NCBI GenBank assembly: GCA_910577185.1
Contig: CAJTLR010000015.1
Location: 10,398-74,397, forward strand
Direction: 5' to 3'
DNA from: an uncultured Acetatifactor sp.
GTDB lineage: Bacteria; Bacillota; Clostridia; Lachnospirales; Lachnospiraceae
Length of the DNA: 64,000 bases
Shown: positions 22,712 through 32,057 of the stretch, piece after piece
How the letters are laid out: each line of letters begins with the position of its first letter
Position numbering within the stretch: position 1 is the stretch's first letter
The notes under the pieces: generated by a model
What the model was told of the DNA's origin: nothing
Databases searched by the model: none
What the model saw: only the letters and a program-made list of their open reading frames with translations
Program-made: the position numbers and the translations under genes

Positions 22712-24802
22712 TTACTTCTGTGCCACGTCCTTCATGGAGAATCTGATTCTGCCCATGCGGTCCTTGCCCAGGCATACCACGTTCACCATATCTCCCAAAG
22801 TCAGCACATCTTCCACACGGTTGATTCTCTCCCTTGCAATCTTGGAAATGTGAACCATTCCCTCCTTGCCAGGTGCAAACTCGAGAAACGCACCGAATTC
22901 CTTGATGCTGACCACCTTACCCCTGAAGATCTGGCCTTCCTCAAAGTCAGTGACAATGATCTTGATCATATCCACGGCCTTGTCCATCATTTCCTTGTCC
23001 GTGCCGCATACGGATACATTGCCATCGTCGGTGATGTCAATCTTCACGCCGGTGCGGGCAATAATCTCATTGATGGTCTTGCCCCTCTGGCCTACCACAT
23101 CCCCGATACGCTCCGGATCAATCTGGATGGAGATGATCTTGGGCGCGTAAGCCCCCACTTCCGGTCTGGGAGCCGCAATGGCCGGCTTCATGCAGTTATC
23201 CATGATAAAGAATCTTGCCTCCCGGCATCTTGCAATGGCGCCTTCCACAATGGCTCTGGTAAGACCATGAATCTTGATATCCATCTGAATGGCAGTGATA
23301 CCCTCCGTGGTGCCCGTCACCTTGAAATCCATGTCCCCGAAGAAATCCTCCAGTCCCTGGATATCCGTCAGCAGCACATAATCATCATCCGTCTCCCCTG
23401 TGACCAGTCCGCAGGAAATACCGGCAACCATCCTCTTGATGGGAACTCCTGCCGCCATCAGTGACATACAGGACGCGCAGGTGGAAGCCATGGAGGTGGA
23501 ACCGTTGGACTCAAAGGTCTCTGACACGGTACGGATGGCATAGGGGAATTCCTCCTCGCTGGGAAGAACCGGCAGAAGGGCTCTCTCTGCCAGGGCGCCA
23601 TGTCCGATCTCCCGCCGTCCCGGTCCTCTGGAAGGCTTTGTCTCTCCCACCGAATAGGACGGGAAATTATAATGGTGCATATATCTCTTGCTCACTTCGT
23701 TTTCGTCCAGCCCGTCTATTTTCTGCTGCTCGGACAAAGGCGCCAGGGTACATACATTGCAGATCTGGGTCTGTCCTCTGGTGAACATGGCGGAACCATG
23801 CACCCTGGGAATGATGTCCACTTCCGCTGCCAGGGGACGGATCTGGCTGATGGAGCGTCCGTCGGGACGCTTGTGATCCTTCAGGATCATCTTGCGGACC
23901 GTCTTTTTCTCATACTGGTAAACTGCCTCGCCCAGGACAGCCAGCCACTCTTCGTTTCCGGCAAAAGCCTCCTCCAGCTTTGCAGTGATATTCCGGATAT
24001 TTTCCTCCCTGGTCTGCTTGTCGTCCGTAAATACGGCTGTCTCCATCTCCTCGGAGGGAACCAGTTTCCTGATCTCCTCAAACATTTCCTCCGGAATGGC
24101 GCAGCTGGTATATTCATGCTTTTTCTTTCCCACCTCTGCCACAATCTTGTCGATAAAGGCAATGATGGTCTGGTTGATCTCATGGGCCTTGTAGATGGCC
24201 TCGATCATTTTGTCTTCCGGAATCTCATTGGCGCCCGCCTCAATCATGATCACCTTCTGTTTGGTGGATGCCACCGTCAGGTTCAGGTCACCGTTTTTCC
24301 AGGCTTCCTGGGAAGGATTGATCACCAGCTGCCCGTCTACCATGCCAACCTGGGTCATGGCACAGGGGCCGTCAAAGGGAATGTCCGAAATACTGGTAGC
24401 GATGGCGGCGCCCAGCATGGCAACCACTTCCGGGCGGCACGCAGGGTCAACGCTCATGACCATGTTGTTGAGAGTCACATCATTGCGGTAATCCTTGGGA
24501 AACAGCGGGCGCATGGGCCTGTCGATGACACGGCTGGTCAGCACCGCATTCTCGCTGGCTTTTCCCTCTCTCTTATTGAAACCTCCGGGAATCTTGCCCA
24601 CAGCATAAAGCTTCTCCTCATACTCCACGCTTAAAGGGAAGAAATCGATTCCCTCCCTGGGTTTTTCGGATGCGGTGGCCGTACTCAGCACAACCGTATC
24701 CCCGTAATGCATAAACGCGCATCCGTTGGCCTGCTTGCCCACCCTGCCTATATCGACTTTCAGGGTGCGTCCGGCCAGTTCCATTTCATAACTCTGATAC
24801 AT
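22712..24802 (-). CDS. pnp: Polynucleotide phosphorylase
   Basis: A 3'-5' phosphorolytic exoribonuclease of 696 residues. The start at 24802 (MYQSYEMELAGRTLKVDIGRVGKQA) has GGAGG six bases upstream. It carries two RNase PH-type domains, the first with GGFNKREGKASENAVLTSRVIDRPMRPLFP and the second with RVHGSAMFTRGQTQ. A KH domain follows (IIARTGVKIDITDDGNVSVCG), then an S1 domain (GKVVSIKEFGAFLEFAPGKEGMVHISKIA). Length and layout are normal. It follows rpsO, the conserved rpsO-pnp pair, with a 374-base gap. Confidence 0.98.
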   Translation of the reverse strand: MYQSYEMELAGRTLKVDIGRVGKQANGCAFMHYGDTVVLSTATASEKPREGIDFFPLSVEYEEKLYAVGKIPGGFNKREGKASENAVLTSRVIDRPMRPLFPKDYRNDVTLNNMVMSVDPACRPEVVAMLGAAIATSISDIPFDGPCAMTQVGMVDGQLVINPSQEAWKNGDLNLTVASTKQKVIMIEAGANEIPEDKMIEAIYKAHEINQTIIAFIDKIVAEVGKKKHEYTSCAIPEEMFEEIRKLVPSEEMETAVFTDDKQTREENIRNITAKLEEAFAGNEEWLAVLGEAVYQYEKKTVRKMILKDHKRPDGRSISQIRPLAAEVDIIPRVHGSAMFTRGQTQICNVCTLAPLSEQQKIDGLDENEVSKRYMHHYNFPSYSVGETKPSRGPGRREIGHGALAERALLPVLPSEEEFPYAIRTVSETFESNGSTSMASTCASCMSLMAAGVPIKRMVAGISCGLVTGETDDDYVLLTDIQGLEDFFGDMDFKVTGTTEGITAIQMDIKIHGLTRAIVEGAIARCREARFFIMDNCMKPAIAAPRPEVGAYAPKIISIQIDPERIGDVVGQRGKTINEIIARTGVKIDITDDGNVSVCGTDKEMMDKAVDMIKIIVTDFEEGQIFRGKVVSIKEFGAFLEFAPGKEGMVHISKIARERINRVEDVLTLGDMVNVVCLGKDRMGRIRFSMKDVAQK

Positions 24803-25127
24803 ATCTTTCCTCCATTCCACCGCTTTCCACGGTAATATGATATTACAGTGAAGGCATTCCTGACTGCCCTCCCCTGCGTTACAGGAACAGAAGACACCGA
24901 AACTACTGAAAAACACATGGCCTGTCTCCATACCCTTTTCAGCGGTCTCGGAACTTTCTTCTGTTCCAGGTAAATTCTGAACATAAACTTTCGGATTCCC
25001 GCCGGCTTACGCGCCGGGAACCTGCAGTCAGTCCCTCCGCGGCATTCCCAAGCCAATTAAAAATTGGCTTTAATATCCATGTAAACATGGCGTTTTTCCT
25101 CATTGCCCGCGGGAATAAACAACGCGA
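24803..25127. other. rpsO-pnp intercistronic region
   Basis: There is no gene in this stretch. It holds hairpins AAGCCAATT/AATTGGCTT (25050-25070) and CCATG/CATGG (25078-25089) just past the rpsO terminator. They could be attenuation or RNase-processing sites ahead of pnp. No strong promoter for pnp was placed. Confidence 0.4.
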
Positions 25128-25169
25128 AAAAGCGGAGAGCCGAATATTCTTCAGCTATCCTCCGCTTTT
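25128..25169 (-). terminator. Terminator after rpsO
   Basis: The arms AAAAGCGGAG (25128-25137) and CTCCGCTTTT (25160-25169) form a bidirectional terminator-like hairpin, eight bases past the rpsO stop. Confidence 0.75.
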
Positions 25170-25176
25170 ATCTGAC

Positions 25177-25443
25177 TTATTTTCTCAATCCAAGTCTCTC
25201 AATCAGGGCACGGTATCTCTCAATATCCTTCTTTTTCAAATACTCCAGAAAACCGCGTCTCTGACCAACCATCTTCAACATACCGCGGCGGGAATGATGA
25301 TCCTTGGGATTCACTTTCAGATGCTCCGTGAGCTCCTGAATCCTGGCTGTCAGTACTGCCACCTGTACCTCAGGAGATCCGGTATCCCCGGGAGTCCTGG
25401 CATACTCATTCATAATCGCTGTCTTTTTTTCCTTTGAAATCAT
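25177..25443 (-). CDS. rpsO: Ribosomal protein S15
   Basis: A protein of 88 residues starting [35 protein letters not shown]. It has the S15 signature [37 protein letters not shown]. It binds 16S rRNA in the central domain of the 30S subunit. The start at 25443 has AAGGAGGAA upstream. It has a strong promoter and a structured 5' leader of about 100 bases that may serve autoregulation. Confidence 0.99.
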   Translation of the reverse strand: MISKEKKTAIMNEYARTPGDTGSPEVQVAVLTARIQELTEHLKVNPKDHHSRRGMLKMVGQRRGFLEYLKKKDIERYRALIERLGLRK

Positions 25444-25547
25444 GTTTCTTCCTCCTTGCATTTTGACCACCGGACACTAAGAACGGGTCGGAGTCTCCCG
25501 GTTCTGGGCGTCGGCTGGGACGGATTATCATTTTCCGTCTTCCATAC
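25444..25547 (-). promoter_or_regulatory. Structured rpsO leader, candidate S15 autoregulatory site
   Basis: Two stems are visible: GACGGA/TCCGTC (25519-25539) and ACCGG/CCGGT (25469-25502) with internal pairing. S15 commonly represses its own mRNA through such leaders in Firmicutes. The fold here is only hand-drawn. Confidence 0.4.
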
Positions 25548-25553
25548 TTATTT

Positions 25554-25582
25554 ATCATAGCACATTCCCGCCGGCTTGTAAA
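25554..25582 (-). promoter_or_regulatory. Promoter of rpsO
   Basis: On the minus strand TTTACA (25577-25582), 17 bases, then TATGAT (25554-25559) with an extended TGC. Confidence 0.7.
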
Positions 25583-25639
25583 CTTAAATTTTCCTTTGGG
25601 ACATATAATGTCCTTGGGACAGATAATCATGGCTTTCGC

Positions 25640-26674
25640 TTACTGGCTCAGGATGCGCACATACTTCACCGGCGTGCGGTATTTGTAATTGCTGATCTTG
25701 ATTCCGGTTCTGGGGCTGCTGGCATGGATTACCTGGCCTCCTCCGATATAGATGGCCACATGATTTATGGTGCCCCGGCTGTTGGAGTAAAATACCAGAT
25801 CTCCCGGCTGCAGATCCCCTGCGGAAATCTTTGTACCGCATCCCGCCTGGGAACCGGAATGATGCGGCAGGGAAACACCGAACTTCTTAAACACGCTTAA
25901 TACAAATCCGGAACAGTCGGCGCCCTTGGTCAGACTGGTACCGCCCCACACATAAGGATTTCCCACAAACTGCTTTGCATATTCCACCAGTTCCACGCGC
26001 ACATCGGACACACCCTGTCCATAGAGAAGCTCCGACATGGTGATTGCCGTGTCAAGACGCTCTGTCACAGTCACAAACTCTGAGGCCACATAGGCCTCTT
26101 CCCCGTCGATGGACACCTTGATCCACCCGTCCAGGGTTTCCACATACTCGATCTCCTCTCCCTTGGGCACCTGGGTCAGCACGGCGCTCTCCGTATTGGG
26201 TTCGTCCCTTACATTCAGGCCGTCCCCGTTTACCACCACAACCGTGCGCACGATATCGTCTGCCTTGAGTTTCGCGTCGGGTCCGGTGAGCAGAAATTCC
26301 ATGCTCACATAGCCTTCCACTTCACCCGACTTAATATGTGCCCAGCCATCCGCCGTATCCAGCACTTCACAGGCGGAATCCTTTGGCATCTTGCCCACCA
26401 TCTTTCCGTCTGTGGAGGGAGTCTCCCTCACGTTCAGATTTCCGGCCTCCACATTGGCGATTCCGATATTGGTATATCCCCAGGCTGCCCCCTGTGCCTG
26501 CTGGCCAAGTTCAAGATACTCCTCGGCTGACAGCTTTGTCTCCAGAACCGATGTCACACCTGCGGCCTGCAGCACATTTGTCTCCTCCGCATATGCCGTG
26601 ATGGGATGCAGTGCCATGCAGAGCATCAGGCCTGCGGTCGCTACCATTGTCTTTCTGTTCTTTAAATATCTCAT
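25640..26674 (-). CDS. Secreted cell-wall hydrolase with two SH3 domains and NlpC/P60 domain
   Basis: A protein of 344 residues. A signal peptide covers residues 1-29 (MVATAGLMLCMALHPITAYAEE). Two bacterial SH3 domains follow, the first with GNLNVRETPSTDGKMVGKMPKDSACEVLDTADGWAHIK and the second with GDGLNVRDEPNTESAVLTQVPKGEEIEYVETLDGWIKV. The C-terminal NlpC/P60 endopeptidase has the catalytic Cys in GADCSGFVLSVF, His in INHVAIYIG and a third polar residue in HASSPRTG. It cuts peptidoglycan stem peptides outside the cell. It has a perfect sigma-A promoter with a WalR-like site just downstream, consistent with wall-stress control. Confidence 0.95.
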   Translation of the reverse strand: MRYLKNRKTMVATAGLMLCMALHPITAYAEETNVLQAAGVTSVLETKLSAEEYLELGQQAQGAAWGYTNIGIANVEAGNLNVRETPSTDGKMVGKMPKDSACEVLDTADGWAHIKSGEVEGYVSMEFLLTGPDAKLKADDIVRTVVVVNGDGLNVRDEPNTESAVLTQVPKGEEIEYVETLDGWIKVSIDGEEAYVASEFVTVTERLDTAITMSELLYGQGVSDVRVELVEYAKQFVGNPYVWGGTSLTKGADCSGFVLSVFKKFGVSLPHHSGSQAGCGTKISAGDLQPGDLVFYSNSRGTINHVAIYIGGGQVIHASSPRTGIKISNYKYRTPVKYVRILSQ

Positions 26675-26852
26675 GTACGATTCTCCTTATGCCATTGTCC
26701 TATGGGACAACTTGTTGCGCATCTTCTTCCGGCCGCGTCTTTCCCTGAAAATGATTTCCCCCGCCTGTTTTCCGCTTTCGGAAACCTCCGGGACCCGCGG
26801 GCATGGATGCGCTTTCCCCATTTTCCCAATTTTAAATATCTTTGACGAATTT

Positions 26853-26869
26853 GTTACAAATTTGTTACG
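26853..26869 (-). promoter_or_regulatory. WalR-like box downstream of the hydrolase promoter
   Basis: On the minus strand CGTAAC-AAATT-TGTAAC matches the WalR pattern TGTWAH-N5-TGTWAH with one mismatch. It begins about 13 bases past the -10, a position that would favour repression. Confidence 0.45.
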
Positions 26870-26881
26870 CTTCCAAAGGAA

Positions 26882-26910
26882 ATTATACATTCATGAGACA
26901 ATTCTGTCAA
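26882..26910 (-). promoter_or_regulatory. Promoter of the NlpC/P60 hydrolase gene
   Basis: On the minus strand TTGACA (26905-26910), exactly 17 bases, then TATAAT (26882-26887). This matches the sigma-A consensus fully. The resulting 5' leader is about 200 bases. Confidence 0.85.
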
Positions 26911-27010
26911 CATCTTTATGAAATATTTTTCATTTTTTGTAATAGCCGCCACAGCCGGCCCCTTTTCCTGCCTGTCAGGTCTCACCGGCACAAACCGGAT
27001 TTCGAAAAAG

Positions 27011-27048
27011 TCAATCGAGTAGTGGAATGTCACGCGCCCGCGCGCATA
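27011..27048. repeat. Partial family S repeat
   Basis: TCAATCGAGTAGTGGAATGT followed by CACGCGCCCGCGCGCATAAAAA resembles the lead-in and end of the family S units but lacks the central hairpin. Confidence 0.5.
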
Positions 27049-27078
27049 AAAACAGTCCAGAAACTTGTCTGGACTGTT
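27044..27078 (-). terminator. Terminator of the Na/Pi transporter gene
   Basis: A perfect 11-bp stem AACAGTCCAGA (27051-27061) / TCTGGACTGTT (27068-27078) is followed on the minus strand by a U-run. Confidence 0.85.
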
Positions 27079-27117
27079 ACATGGCAGCCTGTCCCCGAAC
27101 TGCTGCAAACATTATTT

Positions 27118-28749
27118 TCATTCGTCGTCCGCGGTGATGATGGCAAAGGCGATATTGGTGGCATGGTCAGCCACACGCTCCAGCCCCGATGCAATGTCCG
27201 AAAACAGCATGCCGGCTTCCGGGGAACATTCTCCCCTGGTCAGCCTCATGACATGGCGCTTCTGCATGTCCTTTTCCTTGGCATCCACCTGGTCTTCCAG
27301 GGCAATGACTTCCTTCATATGGCTCTCATCGCTTCTGGCAAACATGTCTATGGCATACCGTATCAGCTTATTTACCATATCCAGCAGCTCTCCCAGTTCC
27401 GTCTGGGCCTCCCTGCTGAGCACAATCCCCGTCTCTTTCCGCTGCTTGGCCGCATCCGCCACATTTTCCGCATGGTCTCCGATCCGCTCTATATCGTTCA
27501 CTACATGGAAGAGGGCGCCCAGACTTTTCAGGTCTTCTATGGGAAGCGTGGTCTGGTTGATTTTCACCAGGTAATCCGTTATGGCATGGTTCAGGAAATT
27601 AATATTTTTCTCCACCTCATAGACTTCGCTGATGTCCTCCTCATCCAGAGTGACCAGCGCATTCATGGCCCTGGTCAGATTTTCGCTTGCCAGGGAAGCC
27701 ATGCGGTCCAGCTCTTTTACCACTTCCACAACAGCCGTTGCAGGATTGAATACCACCTTGTCCCCTATGTATTTCAGCTGATAGCTTTCGCGGTAGCTGA
27801 CCTTCACATCCTCCCCGGGAACACACAGGCAGGACAGCTTCACAATCCCGTTGGAAAAAGGAAACAGCACGATAACCTGGAATATCTTGATAATGGTGTG
27901 GGCATTTGCCACAAAACGGCCTTTGTCCGCCGAAATAGCCCAGATCATCTTCATCACAGGTTCCTCTGCCACAAAAAGAATCATGTACAGAAGCGCCGTA
28001 CCGATCACGTTAAACCAGAAATGAATCAGGGCCGCCCTTTTGGCGTCTTTTTTACCTGCCATGGATGCCAGCAGGGCCGTGGTACAAGCCCCGATGTTAC
28101 AGCCCAGGATAATGTACACCGCAATCTGCAGCGTCAGCAGATCCTGGTTTGCCAGCAGCAGTACAATACTCACCGTGACGGAAGAACTCTGTATTACGGT
28201 GGTCAGAAGCAGCCCCACCAGAGTACCCACCAGCGGGGTTTTCAGGGAAGCCATCAGATTCACGATCTCCGGAACCTCCCTCATGCCCGCCATGGAGCCG
28301 GACATGGTGCTGAGTCCCAGGAACAAAACCCCGAAACCGATGATAATGTCGGCAAACTTTTTGATTCTGTCGTTTTTGCAGAACATCACCGTCAGCACAC
28401 CCGCCAGCAAAATGATGGGCGCATAGGCCGACAGATTGAAGGAAACCAGCTGGGACGTGACTGTGGTACCGATATTGGCACCGAATATGACACCCGCCGC
28501 CTGATACAGATTCATCAGGCCGGCGTTGACAAAACTGACCACCATGGCCGTACAGGCCGAAGATGACTGAATGATGCCGGTAAAGACAATTCCCACCACC
28601 ATGCCGGTAAAACGGTTGGTGGTAAAAATTTCAAGAATACGGCGAAGTTTCGCACCTGCAACCTTTTCTATGGAATCGCTCATCACGCGCATCCCAAACA
28701 AAAATAGTCCCAGACCTCCCGCCATTGACAAAAGTATACTTGCGCTCAT
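27118..28749 (-). CDS. Na/Pi cotransporter family protein with PhoU-like domain
   Basis: A protein of 543 residues. Residues 1-310 hold two inverted membrane repeats with the QSSS motifs of the NptA/PNaS family (GIIQSSSACTAMVV and VIQSSSVTVSIVL) and GANIGTT / GCNIGACTT. The C-terminal 200 residues are PhoU-like helices (FHVVNDIERIGDHAENVADAAKQ and ASGLERVADHATNIAFAII) that bind metal through E/D-rich motifs. It is predicted to take up phosphate or a related anion with sodium, although some family members regulate other processes. It is monocistronic, with a strong terminator. Confidence 0.93.
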   Translation of the reverse strand: MSASILLSMAGGLGLFLFGMRVMSDSIEKVAGAKLRRILEIFTTNRFTGMVVGIVFTGIIQSSSACTAMVVSFVNAGLMNLYQAAGVIFGANIGTTVTSQLVSFNLSAYAPIILLAGVLTVMFCKNDRIKKFADIIIGFGVLFLGLSTMSGSMAGMREVPEIVNLMASLKTPLVGTLVGLLLTTVIQSSSVTVSIVLLLANQDLLTLQIAVYIILGCNIGACTTALLASMAGKKDAKRAALIHFWFNVIGTALLYMILFVAEEPVMKMIWAISADKGRFVANAHTIIKIFQVIVLFPFSNGIVKLSCLCVPGEDVKVSYRESYQLKYIGDKVVFNPATAVVEVVKELDRMASLASENLTRAMNALVTLDEEDISEVYEVEKNINFLNHAITDYLVKINQTTLPIEDLKSLGALFHVVNDIERIGDHAENVADAAKQRKETGIVLSREAQTELGELLDMVNKLIRYAIDMFARSDESHMKEVIALEDQVDAKEKDMQKRHVMRLTRGECSPEAGMLFSDIASGLERVADHATNIAFAIITADDE

Positions 28750-28797
28750 TTGTTTTCTCTCCCGAGTAAACTCGTTTTTAAAGTTTCCAATAGTTTT

Positions 28798-29706
28798 CTA
28801 TGATTTTCCGGCATCAATATCCTGGCGTACCTGCCTCTGCAGCTCGTCCACACTGTCAAAACGCCGCTCCGGCCTGTGGAATTTCAGCAGATATACTTCT
28901 GCTTCCTCCCCGTAGATATCCCCCTCAAAGTCATATAGATAGGATTCCACGCCTGTTTTTTTCTCTTCCGTTACCGTGGGTTTACAGCCTATATTGGTTA
29001 TGGCCCGGTATTCTTTTCCTTTCACGCACACCCGGGAAGAATAAACCCCGTTGGGTGGCAGAAGCTTGGTATCCGGCGGCAGTATATTTATGGTGGGAAA
29101 GCCAAGTGTCCTTCCCAGCCGCTTTCCACCCACCACCCTGCCGGCAATCATGTACGGCATTCCCAGCAGCCTCCCTGCCCATTCCATATGGCCGCTCTCC
29201 ACCCGGGTACGCACGAAAGTGGAACTGACCTCTGTCCCGTCCAGGGACACCTTTTCTATCGTCCTGACCTGAAAGCCCAGTTCGGGACCCAGTAAGCCCA
29301 GAAGCGCCGCGTTTCCGGCGCCTCCCGCCCCGAAAGAAAGATCCGTCCCCGCGGCGAGAAAGCGGGCGTGCATCCCCCCGGCGAGAACCTCCCGGGCAAA
29401 ACGTTCCGGCGGCGTGGCAGCCGTCCGGCGGTTCAGTGGAAATTCGATGAGAATATCCACGCCCATACGTTCAAACAGGATCCGTTTCTCTTCCTTGGTA
29501 GTCAGCTCTTTTCCGTCAGCGCCGCCGAAAAGTACCGCCGGCGGCGGATCAAACGTAAAAACACAGGCAGCCAGGCCTTCGGATTTCCTTGACAGGATCT
29601 CCTCCAGAAGTCTTCTGTGGCCGATATGAATCCCGTCAAATTTTCCAATGGCGGCTGCCGTCTCCCTCTCTAAACGGATTTCCGTTGTATCAGTAATGAT
29701 TTTCAA
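28798..29706 (-). CDS. ribF: Bifunctional riboflavin kinase / FAD synthetase
   Basis: A protein of 302 residues. The N-terminal FMN adenylyltransferase domain has the nucleotidyl-transferase motif GKFDGIHIGHRRLL and a later SSTFVR. The C-terminal riboflavin kinase domain has GKRLGRTLGFPTINI, NGVYSSRVCV and TNIGCKPTV. It converts riboflavin to FMN and FAD. The start codon is TTG at 29706 with a weak ribosome site, seven bases after the truB stop, so translation is probably coupled. It is the last gene of the rimP-ribF operon. Confidence 0.96.
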   Translation of the reverse strand: MKIITDTTEIRLERETAAAIGKFDGIHIGHRRLLEEILSRKSEGLAACVFTFDPPPAVLFGGADGKELTTKEEKRILFERMGVDILIEFPLNRRTAATPPERFAREVLAGGMHARFLAAGTDLSFGAGGAGNAALLGLLGPELGFQVRTIEKVSLDGTEVSSTFVRTRVESGHMEWAGRLLGMPYMIAGRVVGGKRLGRTLGFPTINILPPDTKLLPPNGVYSSRVCVKGKEYRAITNIGCKPTVTEEKKTGVESYLYDFEGDIYGEEAEVYLLKFHRPERRFDSVDELQRQVRQDIDAGKS

Positions 29707-29713
29707 TTTGAAA

Positions 29714-30619
29714 TCACTCTTTCCCTAAAAACATTTTTACAGGCTTATAGCATTTTCTTTCCGGGCTATAGGCATAAATACCCGCAAAACTGCCCTCCGG
29801 CCTGTATACCCTCACCCGGCGTTCCGGGTCGTAACATTTCTTTTCCATGGTCTGCTCCGGCAGGATCACATTGCCATTGTCCAGCAGCCGGCAAAACACC
29901 GGCTCCACATGAAGCGCCGGGCAGTCCGCAAACACACTGTCCACCGGAAGAACCGCGTCCTCCAGCCGGTTTTCATCCTTTTTGTGCTGGAGTTCTTTTA
30001 GGGTAAAAGCATCCTCCAGGCAAAAGGAGCCAACCCTGGTGCGCTCCAGGCTCTGCATGACTCCCCCGCAGCCCGCTTTCTGTCCGATGTCCGCACACAG
30101 CGTCCGGATATAGGTTCCCTTGGAACACACCACCCGGAACAAAATCACCGGCAGACGGCATTCCAGTATCTCCAGCTCATGTATCATGACCCGGCGGGCC
30201 TTCCGCTCCACTTCTTTTCCTGCCCTGGCAAGCTCATACAGCTTCCTGCCGTTGACCTTCAGGGCCGAATACATGGGAGGAACCTGCCAGTATTCTCCCA
30301 CAAAAGAATGCATAATCCGTCGGATTTCCTCCTCCGGGGCCTGCACCGGCCTGTCTGCCAAAATCTGCCCTGTGGTATCCTGGGTATCTGTCTCCAGCCC
30401 CAGCAGAAGTCCCGCCACATATTCTTTGTCCCTGTCAGCCAGCATGTCGCAGATCTTTGTGGCGCTCCCCAGACATACCGGCAGCACGCCTGCCGCCATG
30501 GGGTCAAGGGTTCCCGTATGGCCGATCTTTTTCTGGCCGCAGATTCCCCTCATCTTCGCCACCACATCATGGGAGGTAAATCCGGGTTCTTTCTGTACTA
30601 TCACAATTCCGTTTATCAT
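29714..30619 (-). CDS. truB: tRNA pseudouridine-55 synthase
   Basis: A protein of 301 residues that makes pseudouridine 55 in tRNA. The catalytic aspartate D39 is in KIGHTGTLDPMAAGVLPVCLG. The family motifs DKEYVAGLLLGLETDTQDTTG, PPMYSALKVNGRKLYELARAG and CSKGTYIRTLCADIG follow. A C-terminal PUA-like part ends the protein. The start ATG overlaps the nrnA stop as ATGA (30616-30619). Confidence 0.98.
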   Translation of the reverse strand: MINGIVIVQKEPGFTSHDVVAKMRGICGQKKIGHTGTLDPMAAGVLPVCLGSATKICDMLADRDKEYVAGLLLGLETDTQDTTGQILADRPVQAPEEEIRRIMHSFVGEYWQVPPMYSALKVNGRKLYELARAGKEVERKARRVMIHELEILECRLPVILFRVVCSKGTYIRTLCADIGQKAGCGGVMQSLERTRVGSFCLEDAFTLKELQHKKDENRLEDAVLPVDSVFADCPALHVEPVFCRLLDNGNVILPEQTMEKKCYDPERRVRVYRPEGSFAGIYAYSPERKCYKPVKMFLGKE

Positions 30620-31590
30620 GTCTCATTCCATCTTTTCAGCTGCTTTTCTATATGTAAGGAAAGATTATTCACACAGTCATGAAAAGTGCCCGACATGGTA
30701 CAGCCCGCGGCCCTGGCGTGTCCGCCGCCCCCAAAATAAGCGGCTATATCCGCCACATTGACCTTTTCACCGGAACGCAGGCTCACCTTATACTCCAGCA
30801 CATTGGTCTGGTACATAAATATGGCACATTCAATGCCCTCAATATTGCGCAACTGGTTCACTATGCCGTCAAGATCTTTGGGCTCCGCGTGATAAAATTC
30901 CAGGGTCTTTTTGTCAATGGCGCTGACGATACAGCTCTCGTCCAGGAAACGGATGCTCTCCATAAGGGTTCTGCCCATGATCTGTGCCTGCACATAGGTT
31001 TTCTGGTAAAAAGTCTCCTGAATCAGCCTGGGAAAATCCACGCCGTGGCTGATAAGCTTTGCCCCTTTTTCAAGGGTGGCCGGGGTGGTGTTGGAGTACT
31101 GGAACACACCGGTGTCATGAATCATGCCCACATAAAGCGCCGTTGCCAGTTCCCTGTCCAGCCGGTCCGGATCTATCAGATCATAGATCAGCTCGCTGGT
31201 GGATCCCACCTCCGGATGCACTTCACTGATGTGGCCGCTGCCCGGATTGCTGATATGATGGTCTATATTTATGGTCTTTTTCGCGGTCTGAAAATATTTC
31301 CAGGCATCCCCTATCCTGCCGGCTTCAGCCACGCTGTCCAGCACGATAAATACGTCGAAGGGCTCCTCTTCGGGATACGAGGAATCAATCTCCCCAAAAC
31401 CTTTTATCTCCCGGAAAATATCTGCCGGCTTCTCCAGATACACCTGCACCTTTACGCCGGGAAGACACTTCACAAGATACTGCCAAAGGCCCAGGCAGGA
31501 GCCCACACAGTCGCCGTCCGGCCTGACATGTCCGCTGATCCCAATCCTCTCTGCATCTTTACATTCTTCCAAAAGGTCCAGTTTCATCAT
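30616..31590 (-). CDS. nrnA: DHH-family oligoribonuclease / pAp phosphatase (NrnA)
   Basis: A protein of 324 residues. The DHH phosphoesterase motifs are GHVRPDGDCVGSCLG, VLDS, NIDHHISNPGSG and the D in GMIHDTGVFQYSNT. The C-terminal DHHA1 domain has FGGGGHARAAGCTMSG. NrnA degrades nano-RNAs and dephosphorylates 3'-phosphoadenosine 5'-phosphate. The start at 31590 has GGGGGAG upstream, three bases after rbfA. Its place in this operon is standard in Firmicutes. Confidence 0.96.
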   Translation of the reverse strand: MMKLDLLEECKDAERIGISGHVRPDGDCVGSCLGLWQYLVKCLPGVKVQVYLEKPADIFREIKGFGEIDSSYPEEEPFDVFIVLDSVAEAGRIGDAWKYFQTAKKTINIDHHISNPGSGHISEVHPEVGSTSELIYDLIDPDRLDRELATALYVGMIHDTGVFQYSNTTPATLEKGAKLISHGVDFPRLIQETFYQKTYVQAQIMGRTLMESIRFLDESCIVSAIDKKTLEFYHAEPKDLDGIVNQLRNIEGIECAIFMYQTNVLEYKVSLRSGEKVNVADIAAYFGGGGHARAAGCTMSGTFHDCVNNLSLHIEKQLKRWNET

Positions 31591-31593
31591 ATT

Positions 31594-32028
31594 CTACTCC
31601 CCCATGCCTTCTTCCACATCTTCTTTTCTTTCCTCCGCCGGTTCCGTGTCCTGCCGGTTCCGGGCCTTTTCGTCATCCGCCGCAATCACTTCGTCAATCT
31701 TTCTGGACATACTGACCCCGTACTCGATGGACTGATCCATGACAAAAGTAATCTCCGGCGTATTGCGCAGGTTTATGATCCTGGCAAGCTTGTTCCTGAT
31801 AAATCCGTCCGCGCTCCTTAAGCCCTCCAGGGTGGCCTTTCTGGCCTCCTCATCCCCCAGAACGCTGATCCATGCCTTACAGCTCTTCAGATCCGGAGCC
31901 ACTTCCACGGATACCACGCTTGTCCAGGGGCTGATCCGGGGATCCTTGATCTCTCCCCGGATAACCTCTGCCAGTACACGCTGCACTTCCCCGTTGATAC
32001 GGGTATTTTTTACATTGTTTTTTTTCAT
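31594..32028 (-). CDS. rbfA: Ribosome-binding factor A
   Basis: A protein of 144 residues with a KH-like fold (RINGEVQRVLAEVIRGEIKDPRISPWTSVVSVEVAPDLKSCKAWISVLGDEE, then LARIINLRNTPEITFVMDQSIEYGVSMSRKIDEV). It helps mature the 30S subunit. The tail of about 25 residues is acidic and unstructured. It lies 29 bases after infB in the operon. Confidence 0.96.
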   Translation of the reverse strand: MKKNNVKNTRINGEVQRVLAEVIRGEIKDPRISPWTSVVSVEVAPDLKSCKAWISVLGDEEARKATLEGLRSADGFIRNKLARIINLRNTPEITFVMDQSIEYGVSMSRKIDEVIAADDEKARNRQDTEPAEERKEDVEEGMGE

Positions 32029-32057
32029 ATTTACACCCTAATAAAGAGTCCGGAAAC

